64,000 bases of DNA from Limimaricola sp. G21655-S1 (GTDB taxonomy: Bacteria; Pseudomonadota; Alphaproteobacteria; Rhodobacterales; Rhodobacteraceae). Below, one piece after another: positions 58,701 through 64,000 of this stretch (positions are counted from its first letter, which is position 1; the number at the start of each line of letters is the position of its first letter). The stretch lies in the NCBI RefSeq assembly GCF_027213785.1, contig NZ_JAPWGO010000002.1:221893-285892 (forward strand), written 5' to 3'. The translations under genes were made by a program, and so were the position numbers. Under the pieces are notes generated by a model, which saw only the letters and a list, made by a program, of their open reading frames with translations, was not told the DNA's origin and did not search any database.

Positions 58701-59160
58701 GGACGAGTACGAGGTGGCCCGGCTGCACAGCCTGCCCCGCCTCACCAAGGCGCTGCAGGCGGAGTTCGACGGCGATTTCACCGTGAAGCATCATCTCGCA
58801 CCGCCGCTCCTGCCATTGGGCCGCGACAGTCGCGGCCGCCCGCGCAAGCGCGCTTTCGGCACCTGGATCAGACCCGGCTTTCGCGCGCTGGCACGGCTGA
58901 AGTGGTTCCGGGGCAGCGCCTTCGACCCGTTCGGCTACACCGCCGAGCGGCGCATGGAGCGCGAACTGATCGGCTGGTTCGAGGAGGTAATGAGCGATTG
59001 CGCCGCTGCCTCGGGGGCCGATCTCGACACCTGCCGGGCGCTGCTGTCCGCCCCGATGGAGATCCGCGGTTTCGGTCCGGTCAAGGCCGAGGCGGTGTCG
59101 CGCGTAAAGCCCCGCGTCGCCGAGTTGCGCGCTGCGCTCGCATCCCGGATGGCTGCCTGA
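55717..59160 (+). CDS. Fused indolepyruvate:ferredoxin oxidoreductase family protein
   Basis: An 1147-residue single-chain enzyme that converts aryl-pyruvates (phenylpyruvate, indolepyruvate, hydroxyphenylpyruvate) to arylacetyl-CoA. The N-terminal part binds thiamine diphosphate partner regions (NEDLGATAVLGAQQ, GDDHGCVSSSMSHQSD); C434 and C437 lie in CSGCPHNTSTK; GTWYHSGSLAIRQAV is typical. A cysteine-rich segment starting C635, C638, C641, C647 and continuing SCNKDFSCLEGFCPSF suggests Fe-S clusters. The gamma-like domain begins about 725 with ISGVGGTGVVTVG. GGGGAGG precedes ATG 55717. Beside the paa operon, it can feed phenylacetyl-CoA directly into it. Confidence 0.92.
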   Translation: MTDQSHSFRSYQLSDRYRRTEGRVFLTGTQALVRIMLDQARRDRAEGMNTAGFVSGYRGSPLGALDMEMWRGKTQLEEHRIEFLPAVNEDLGATAVLGAQQLALDPRAEVEGVFSMWYGKGPGVDRSGDALKHGNAYGSSPKGGVLVVAGDDHGCVSSSMSHQSDVAFMAWFMPVLNPASVAEYLPFGEWGFALSRFSGTWVGFKAVSETVESGQSVELLPPRDFAQPNYTAPQGGLHVRLSDLPSPEIEARMQHKLAAVQAFAEANPIDRAIYGIPDARFGIVSTGKGHLDLMEALRLLGLDEAECRRLGIDVYKVGMVWPLARKAALDFVQEKQEVFVVEEKRGIIESQLKEYFYDWPGHKPARMVGKFDGPGNPLLPWTGELSPKVLLPALAKRLDKLFPEEGFPAKARALTETPPPILSIPGATRTPYFCSGCPHNTSTKLPEGSQANSGIGCHVMASWMDRETLGYAQMGGEGVPWVAASKFNGGRHIFQNLGEGTWYHSGSLAIRQAVAAQANITYKILYNDAVAMTGGQPVDGPVSVQGIAQSCRAEGVERIALVSDDPLKFDHADFPKGTTIDHRRDLDRIQRELREIPGVTVLIYEQTCATEKRRRRKRGTMEDPKRFAYINELVCEGCGDCSVASNCLSVEPKETEFGRKRKINLSSCNKDFSCLEGFCPSFVTVEGATRKKREGAGIDALALAADLPMPTLPALSTPYELLISGVGGTGVVTVGALITMAAHLEGKGSSVLDFTGFAQKFGTVLSYIRLARSPDDIHQVRIEAGTADAVIACDIVASSSPKASVCYRRGTRVVLNRAEMPTGDLVLHRDADLKVDAREAAIAAAVGADKLDAFDANAVAEALLGDAVFSNVIMLGHAWQSGMVPVSLAALEQAVELNGVAIEKNRMALAYGRLLAARPELLREALGQAPAGEEPLERLIDRRAAFLEDYQDAAWAQRYRDRLSHFCKSLARPAEEAEELTRLAAKSLFKLMSYKDEYEVARLHSLPRLTKALQAEFDGDFTVKHHLAPPLLPLGRDSRGRPRKRAFGTWIRPGFRALARLKWFRGSAFDPFGYTAERRMERELIGWFEEVMSDCAAASGADLDTCRALLSAPMEIRGFGPVKAEAVSRVKPRVAELRAALASRMAA

Positions 59161-59170
59161 GATCAGGCGC

Positions 59171-59197
59171 GGCGGAGTGGCCTCACGCCGCTCCGCC
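59171..59197. terminator. Stem-loop after the indolepyruvate oxidoreductase gene
   Basis: An 11-base-pair stem with one G-T wobble (59171-59181 with 59187-59197), loop CTCAC, between two converging genes. No T-tract follows, so termination efficiency is uncertain. Confidence 0.5.
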
Positions 59198-59206
59198 GAT
59201 ACGCGA

Positions 59207-59371
59207 TCAGGCCGCGGCGGGCGCCTTGCCGCCGCCGAGCACGCCGCGCAGTTTCGCGGCAACGTCATGGAACAGCCGCGCGATCATGTCGGAGCGCATC
59301 TGGCGCGCCTCGGCCAGAACGGCCTCCATCTGGGCTTGAGTCGGGTGGGTATAGCGAACGATCTGGGTCAT
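59207..59371 (-). CDS. Small helical protein, resembles the RSP_7527-type family
   Basis: A 54-residue protein starting MTQIVRYTHPTQAQMEAVLAEARQMRSDMIARLF. The short N-terminus with YTHPT followed by a charged helix resembles small Rhodobacterales proteins named after Rhodobacter RSP_7527, from memory. It has no signal peptide. The start is ATG 59371; a longer frame to 59497 is unlikely because its extra residues are not helical and lack a ribosome site. Function unknown. The tRNA-Ser gene lies upstream on the same strand. Confidence 0.55.
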   Translation of the reverse strand: MTQIVRYTHPTQAQMEAVLAEARQMRSDMIARLFHDVAAKLRGVLGGGKAPAAA

Positions 59372-59535
59372 CTTCGGCTCATTGGGAACATCGGCGGGCC
59401 TTATCGCCCGCCCCCCCCAAATGGCCCCGTTTCCGCGCGGATGCCAGTCAATGCCGCCATGCGGCAAACGCATGCCCTGACGCGCGTCGCAGTCCATGCA
59501 TACGTAGCAAAACTCAGCGATTAATTAGAAGAAAG

Positions 59536-59625
59536 TGGCGGAGACGAAGGGATTCGAACCCTCGAGACGGTTTCCCGCCTGCACCCTTAGCAGGGGTGTG
59601 CCTTCGACCACTCGGCCACGTCTCC
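59536..59625 (-). tRNA. tRNA-Ser (anticodon GCU)
   Basis: On the minus strand the gene begins GGAGACGTGGCCGAGTGG and ends CGTCTCC-G-CCA. The 7-base acceptor stem (59619-59625 with 59540-59546) is perfect, the anticodon loop reads CTGCTAA with anticodon GCT, a long variable arm typical of class II tRNAs is present, and GGTTCGAATCC forms the T-arm. CCA is encoded. It reads AGC/AGU codons. Confidence 0.97.
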
Positions 59626-59694
59626 GCCGGTGTGTCTATGCGGCGGCGGAAGCGAAAACAAGGGCGAAATCCGCTCCGTGGCGGAAATCTGGGA

Positions 59695-60588
59695 TCAGCC
59701 TTCCAACGTCGCCAGATGCGCGGGACTCAACCGGCTTTCGCCGCGCCAGCGGTAGAGGCAGGGGCTGGCCGGATAGTCCAGGCAGGCGACGTTATGCGCC
59801 TCGATGCGCGGCGCACCTTGCATCTTGTAGTGGCCGCAGAGCACCGGTGGTGCCTCGTGGTCGTAGAAGGCGAAGTTGGGACGGTGCGGTAGCGAGGCGT
59901 CGGGAAGCTCTTGGGGGCGGGGCACCGACAGTGCCGCCTCGCGCCAGCGCGCCGCGCCATGGCGCCACCATGCAAGGCGCACGCGGTGACGCAGCGCGCC
60001 GTGGCTGTCGGTGAAGCCGTGCCCCTCCGGCAGGGTCAGTTCGGGCCCGGTCACCAGCATCTGCACCGCCCGGCCGAAGCGGCTGGAGCGGGTCGCGATC
60101 TCGTGCAGATCCTCGGGTCGCAGGCGGCCGGCGGGGCGACGTGCCGCGATGGTTTCGACCGCCGGGGCGCTCCAGCAGGCATGAACGAGACGCAGGCCGT
60201 CCCACTCCAGCCAAAGCGGCAGCGTCAGGAACCAGTCGGTCCAGCCCAGCGCCTCCGGCGTCATGATTCCGAAATCGGCCACGAAGCTGCGATGCTGGGC
60301 CTTGTTGCGCGCGCTGTGGCGACGCAGCGCCGCACCGTCCTTGCCCAGCCGATGAAACAGGATCGCGTTCAACTCGTGGTTGCCCATGACCGCCACCGCG
60401 CGACCCGTCTCGACCAAATCGCGTACCCGTCCCAGCACCGCACGGTCGGACACGGCCGCCTGCCCCGGCAGCGCGTCGATGAAATCGCCGAGCAGCGCCA
60501 GACGCGCGCCAGGCTCCGCCGCGTCAAGGCTGCGTTCCAGCCGACCCGGGTCGGCATGGATGTCCGGGATCACGTCGAAGGCGCTCAT
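59695..60588 (-). CDS. Calcineurin-like metallophosphoesterase
   Basis: A 297-residue cytoplasmic phosphoesterase. The dinuclear metal motifs are in order: D9-x-H11 (PDIHADPG), G34-D35 (GDFID), G69-N70-H71-E72 (GNHE), a His in LVHACWS and H in LCGHYKMQG. It is close in size and pattern to protein-phosphatase-like or Ap4A-hydrolase-like enzymes of this superfamily. Substrate unknown. It is divergent from the radical-SAM gene with 89 bases between starts. Confidence 0.87.
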   Translation of the reverse strand: MSAFDVIPDIHADPGRLERSLDAAEPGARLALLGDFIDALPGQAAVSDRAVLGRVRDLVETGRAVAVMGNHELNAILFHRLGKDGAALRRHSARNKAQHRSFVADFGIMTPEALGWTDWFLTLPLWLEWDGLRLVHACWSAPAVETIAARRPAGRLRPEDLHEIATRSSRFGRAVQMLVTGPELTLPEGHGFTDSHGALRHRVRLAWWRHGAARWREAALSVPRPQELPDASLPHRPNFAFYDHEAPPVLCGHYKMQGAPRIEAHNVACLDYPASPCLYRWRGESRLSPAHLATLEG

Positions 60589-60677
60589 GCAGCCGAGCTA
60601 GCGGAAAGACGCAGGCGGACAACCTGTCGCAGCCGGGTCACCTTGTTGCGGAAAGGGTGGAACATTAGCTGAACGAC

Positions 60678-61910
60678 ATGACAGCGCACAGCCTCGAACG
60701 CAAGCTCGCCATCCTTTCCGACGCCGCCCGCTACGACGCCTCCTGCGCGTCTTCGGGGACGGCGAAGCGCAACTCCAAGGACGGCAAGGGTCTCGGATCG
60801 ACCGAAGGGTCGGGCATCTGCCACGCCTATGCGCCGGACGGGCGTTGCATCAGTCTCCTGAAGATCCTGATGACGAATTTCTGCATCTTCGACTGCGCCT
60901 ATTGCGTGAATCGGGTGTCGTCCAACACCGAGCGCGCGCGCTTCAGCGTCGACGAGGTGGTGAAGCTGACGCTGGAGTTCTACCGGCGCAACTACATCGA
61001 GGGGCTGTTCCTGTCCTCGGGCATCATCCAGAGCCCGGACAAGACGATGGAGGACATGGTCCGGATCGCCAAGAAGCTGCGTCTCGAGGAGAGCTTTCGC
61101 GGCTACATCCATCTCAAGACCATTCCCGAGGCGAGCGAGGAACTGATCGAACAGGCGGGGCTCTATGCCGACCGGGTCTCGATCAATGTCGAGATGCCGA
61201 CCGACGCGAGCGTGACGCAATACGCGCCCGAGAAGAAGCCCGACACGATCCGTCGCGCGATGGCCGGCGTGCGGATGCGCAAGGAGGCGGCGAAGGACAA
61301 GAGCCACACCGGCAAACGGCCACCGCGCTTCGCGCCCGCCGGCCAATCGACGCAGATGATCATCGGCGCCGACGGGTCGAACGACGCGACGATCCTCGGC
61401 CAGTCGACCCGGCTCTACTCCTCCTACGGGCTCAAAAGAGTCTATTATTCGGCCTTCTCGCCGATCCCCGACGCCACGGCCAAGCTGCCGCTGATCAAGC
61501 CACCATTGATGCGCGAGCACCGGCTCTACCAGGCTGATTGGCTGATGCGGTTCTACGGCTTCGATGCGGGCGAGATCACCGCCGGGACGGATGGCAATCT
61601 CGACCTCGCGATCGATCCCAAGCTCGCTTGGGCGCTGCGCAATCGTCACGCCTTTCCGGTCGATCCGATGCGGGCCGATCGCGAGGCTCTGCTCAGGGTG
61701 CCGGGTTTCGGGGCCAAGACGGTGGGCCGGATCATCGCGGCGCGGCGGCATCGCCGGCTGCGCTGGGACGATCTGGTGCGGATGGGGGCCAACATGAAGA
61801 ACGCCCGGCCTTTCGTGACGCTCGCGGACTGGACGCCCGGCGCGCTGCTCGACGCGCCGGATCTCGCGGCGCGCTTCGCACCGCAGCCGGAACAGCTGTC
61901 GCTGTTCTGA
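60678..61910 (+). CDS. Putative DNA modification/repair radical SAM protein
   Basis: A 410-residue radical SAM enzyme. The 4Fe-4S motif is C69-x3-C73-x2-C76 (CIFDCAYC), followed by the family-typical RARFSVDEVVKLTLEFYRRNYIEGLFLSSGI. The C-terminus has a helix-hairpin-helix (LRVPGFGAKTVGRIIAARR, about 340-375), a DNA-binding element. It matches the family described as putative DNA modification/repair radical SAM protein, whose reaction is not known to me. The next gene, a DUF4130-UdgX fusion, begins 12 bases after its stop, so the two are almost surely one functional unit. Confidence 0.88.
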   Translation: MTAHSLERKLAILSDAARYDASCASSGTAKRNSKDGKGLGSTEGSGICHAYAPDGRCISLLKILMTNFCIFDCAYCVNRVSSNTERARFSVDEVVKLTLEFYRRNYIEGLFLSSGIIQSPDKTMEDMVRIAKKLRLEESFRGYIHLKTIPEASEELIEQAGLYADRVSINVEMPTDASVTQYAPEKKPDTIRRAMAGVRMRKEAAKDKSHTGKRPPRFAPAGQSTQMIIGADGSNDATILGQSTRLYSSYGLKRVYYSAFSPIPDATAKLPLIKPPLMREHRLYQADWLMRFYGFDAGEITAGTDGNLDLAIDPKLAWALRNRHAFPVDPMRADREALLRVPGFGAKTVGRIIAARRHRRLRWDDLVRMGANMKNARPFVTLADWTPGALLDAPDLAARFAPQPEQLSLF

Positions 61911-61922
61911 CGTTTCGGGCCC

Positions 61923-63371
61923 ATGCCGCACGTCGCCCTGCCCCATACCGGAACCGACAAGGCCTGGCGCGACGCCGCGCGGGGGCTGGTCGCGCGGCGC
62001 GTGCCCCCGGACGAGGTGACGTGGAGCCGGGGCGCGGCCGAAGAGGATCTCTTCGCACAGGCGCCGGAACAGGTCGCGCAGACGCGCGCCACCCTCAAGG
62101 TGCCGCGCGATTTCGTGTCGCTGGCGGGCTCGGTGGTCTGGCACCGTGATCCCGAACGCTTCGCCCGGCTCTACGCGATGCTGTGGCGCCTGAGATCCGA
62201 GAAGGGGTTGATGGAGGATCGCGGGGACGCCGCCTTGGCCAAGCTGCGCTCCATGGAAAAGGCGGTGCATCGCGACCGGCACAAGATGACCGCCTTCGTG
62301 CGATTTCGCGAGATCGGCGCGCGCGATCTGCCGCGCCGTCGCTTCGCTGCCTGGTTCGAGCCCACCCACTTTACGCTGGAGCCCACCGCCCCCTTCTTCG
62401 CGCGCCGCTTCGCCGACATGGACTGGATGATCGCGACACCGGACCTCACAGCCGTTTTCGAGAACGGCGAGTTGGGCTTCGCCGAGGGGCAGCCCAAGCC
62501 GGACATCCCCGAGGACGCGACCGAAGAGCTTTGGGGCACCTATTTCCGCAACATCTTCAACCCCGCTCGGCTCAAGGTCGGGGCGATGATGTCGGAGATG
62601 CCCAAGAAGTACTGGAAGAACCTGCCCGAGGCGCGGCATATCCCCGAGATGATCGCGAGCGCCGGGGCGCGGGCCGAGGCGATGCAGGCCGCCGCCCCCA
62701 CCCTTCCGCCCCTGCGTGCCGCGAAGATCACGGAACGGCTCGCCGCACCTAGCGTTGTGCGCGCGATGGCCGATGATCTCGATCAGCTTCGGGCGGAAGA
62801 GAACGCCTGCACCCGCTGCCCGCTCTACGAGAACGCGACGCAGGCGGTGCCGGGCGAAGGCCCGCGCGACGCCGATCTGATGGTGGTGGGCGAACAGCCC
62901 GGCGATCAGGAGGATCTGGCGGGCCGGCCCTTCGTCGGTCCCGCCGGGCAGATGTTCGACCGGATCGCCCGCGAGGCCGGAATCGACCGCAGCCGCGCCT
63001 TCGTCACCAATGCGGTGAAGCATTTCAAGTTCGCGCCCAAGGGCAAGCGGCGCATTCACCAGAACCCGAACACCGGCGAGATCAAGGCCTGCCGCTTCTG
63101 GCTGCAATCCGAGATCGAACTGGTGCGCCCGAAACTGATCCTGTCGATGGGCGGCACCGCCGCCGAGAGCCTGACCGGTTCGCGAAAGGGAATCCTGTCG
63201 CGGCGCGGCACGGTCGAGGAGACCGCCGAGGGCGTGCCGGTGTTCCTGACGGTCCACCCCTCCTACCTGCTGCGCCTGCCCGATCCGGCGCTGCGCGACG
63301 ACGAGACCGAGAAGTTCCGCGCCGATCTGAAATCGGCGCAGGCGCATCTGGAAGAGCTGCGCGCCTCCTAG
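61923..63371 (+). CDS. udgX: DUF4130-UdgX fusion, uracil-DNA cross-linking glycosylase family
   Basis: A 482-residue two-domain protein. The N-terminal ~270 residues match the DUF4130 family that accompanies the radical SAM gene in other genomes. The C-terminal ~200 residues are a family-4-like uracil-DNA glycosylase of the UdgX branch: C296 and C299 (CTRC), motif G323-EQPGDQED, and the UdgX loop K375-R-R-I-H379, where the His is known in Mycobacterium smegmatis UdgX to form a covalent bond with the abasic sugar after uracil removal. It follows the radical SAM gene by 12 bases and shares CTAG at its stop with the convergent GNAT gene. Confidence 0.9.
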   Translation: MPHVALPHTGTDKAWRDAARGLVARRVPPDEVTWSRGAAEEDLFAQAPEQVAQTRATLKVPRDFVSLAGSVVWHRDPERFARLYAMLWRLRSEKGLMEDRGDAALAKLRSMEKAVHRDRHKMTAFVRFREIGARDLPRRRFAAWFEPTHFTLEPTAPFFARRFADMDWMIATPDLTAVFENGELGFAEGQPKPDIPEDATEELWGTYFRNIFNPARLKVGAMMSEMPKKYWKNLPEARHIPEMIASAGARAEAMQAAAPTLPPLRAAKITERLAAPSVVRAMADDLDQLRAEENACTRCPLYENATQAVPGEGPRDADLMVVGEQPGDQEDLAGRPFVGPAGQMFDRIAREAGIDRSRAFVTNAVKHFKFAPKGKRRIHQNPNTGEIKACRFWLQSEIELVRPKLILSMGGTAAESLTGSRKGILSRRGTVEETAEGVPVFLTVHPSYLLRLPDPALRDDETEKFRADLKSAQAHLEELRAS

Positions 63372-63826
63372 TCGAGATCGAGCCGCATCGTCGCCATGCC
63401 GTCGCGCTGGCTCAACTCCTCGTAGCCGGCGGCGAGATAAAGATTGCGGGCGGGCGCGTTGTCGGTCTCGACCTTGAGCGTGATCGACAGCGCGTCGAGA
63501 TCGCGCCCGGCCTGCTCGATCAGTCGCGCCATATCGGCGCCCGTGCCGCCGCGCGCGGCCTCCTCCAGAAACACGTAGGTGAGATGGCGCACCTCGGGTC
63601 CGATGCCCACCCGCATCGCGAAAAAGCCGATCTCCCGACCCTGATCGTCGAGCACATAGAAGGATTCGTCGTGCAGGTCGCCGAGCCACTTCTCCTGCCA
63701 TTCGAGCGGATCGAAGGGATGCTGGGCCGAGGGGTTCACCAGCCGCAGATCGGTCTCGTTAGTCAGCAGGCGCGCCAGTGGCGCGAGATCGCGCTCGCGG
63801 TTACGGCGGAGTGTCAGGTCGGGCAT
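63368..63826 (-). CDS. GNAT family N-acetyltransferase
   Basis: A 152-residue acetyltransferase with the GNAT fold: VRHLTYVFLEEAARGGTGADMARLIEQA contains the acetyl-CoA-binding beta4-loop-alpha3 (motif A, R/Q-x-x-G-x-G/A variant GGTGAD), and VETDNAPARNLYLAAGYEEL is motif B. Substrate unknown. Its stop shares CTAG with UdgX. The upstream region from about 63876 is degenerate G-rich sequence, so its promoter cannot be read. Confidence 0.88.
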   Translation of the reverse strand: MPDLTLRRNRERDLAPLARLLTNETDLRLVNPSAQHPFDPLEWQEKWLGDLHDESFYVLDDQGREIGFFAMRVGIGPEVRHLTYVFLEEAARGGTGADMARLIEQAGRDLDALSITLKVETDNAPARNLYLAAGYEELSQRDGMATMRLDLD

Positions 63827-63875
63827 CGCGCTTTTCCCTTTCTCGGCGACGGAAAGGGGTGTGACTGCCCGATTC

Positions 63876-64000
63876 GGGGGGGGGGGGGGGCGCGGGGGGG
63901 CCCGGCGGGGGGGGGGGGGGGGGGGGGGGGACTGCGGGGGGGAGGCCGCGCGGGTGGGGAGTGGGGTGGGCCCGGGCGCGGGGGCTGGGGGCCCGCCGCG
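63876..64000. other. Poly-G low-complexity end, probable sequencing or assembly artefact
   Basis: From 63876 the sequence becomes long G-runs (15 Gs at 63876-63890, 24 Gs at 63907-63930) broken by a few other bases, with no coding pattern. Such runs at a contig end are typical of no-signal base calls in two-colour sequencing. Confidence 0.85.

Noticed and set aside
55923..59339. Second 1100-codon frame overlapping the indolepyruvate oxidoreductase
   Set aside because: Arg/Pro/Ala-rich composition without any family motif; the other frame carries all conserved cysteines and domain motifs.
60585..63701. Long minus-strand frame antisense to the radical SAM and UdgX genes
   Set aside because: No recognisable motif, no ribosome site, and composition typical of antisense frames in GC-rich DNA.
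63876..63930. G-quadruplex or telomere-like regulatory element
   Set aside because: The G-runs coincide with degraded sequence at the window end and look like base-calling artefact.

Overview
The window reads as a piece of the main chromosome of a high-GC alphaproteobacterium of the Rhodobacterales (Roseobacter/Paracoccaceae type). I base this on recognisable gene families and gene orders: a DUF2849-cysI-cysH-DUF934-fpr sulfite module, an opgG-opgI-opgH-opgC glucan operon ordered as in Rhodobacter sphaeroides, IF-3 with an alphaproteobacterial N-terminus, a fused indolepyruvate:ferredoxin oxidoreductase and a fused DUF4130-UdgX protein. Genes are densely packed, many with ATGA, GTGA or TGATG overlaps. 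I saw no rRNA, CRISPR array, insertion sequence, integrase or prophage gene. The last ~125 bases are G-runs that look like a sequencing or assembly artefact at a contig end.

Layout. 0.1-4.2 kb: assimilatory sulfate/sulfite reduction. 4.3-5.6 kb: acidic membrane-anchored protein divergent from infC, which appears to start with an AUA codon. 5.9-9.1 kb: large OmpA-family protein and an unknown protein. 9.2-12.6 kb: pyrC, pyrE, dnaB. 12.6-19.2 kb: copper homeostasis (cueR, copA with a CueR-type promoter, a CopZ-like chaperone, a PCu(A)C chaperone with a Met/His tail), interleaved with an L,D-transpeptidase, a shortened siroheme synthase and a TrpD-like protein. 19.2-23.6 kb: ArgE-like deacetylase plus ectoine-hydrolase-like DoeA, divergent from a triple-PAS histidine kinase. 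23.7-28.4 kb: osmoregulated periplasmic glucan operon. 28.4-31.9 kb: nadABC. 32-33.4 kb: unknown permease. 33.6-39.5 kb: dppABCDF. 39.5-45.1 kb: a DapA-superfamily enzyme and a liv-type ABC transporter whose livM is frameshifted. 45.2-55.1 kb: phenylacetate catabolism (paaG, I, K, X, then A, B, C, D, E, Z, Y). 55.1-59.2 kb: Lrp-type regulator divergent from the aryl-pyruvate oxidoreductase. 59.2-63.8 kb: tRNA-Ser(GCU), metallophosphoesterase, a radical-SAM/UdgX DNA-repair pair and a GNAT acetyltransferase.

How it fits together. The region from 43.9 to 59.2 kb looks like one functional block. A liv-type importer may bring in an aromatic acid or amino acid. The fused oxidoreductase can turn aryl-pyruvates into arylacetyl-CoA, PaaK activates free phenylacetate, and PaaABCDE/G/Z epoxidise, isomerise and open the ring. 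PaaX is the likely regulator, and related CACATC-n-CACATA elements lie upstream of paaA and between the liv and paa arms. The thiolase and beta-oxidation genes (paaJ, paaH, paaF) are not in the window. The cysI module has no flavoprotein subunit, but an Fpr-type reductase ends it and could supply electrons.

The items most worth a second look are the radical-SAM/UdgX pair, the AUA start of infC, the three convergent gene pairs that share a CTAG across their stop codons, the livM frameshift, and the DoeA-like/ArgE-like pair.
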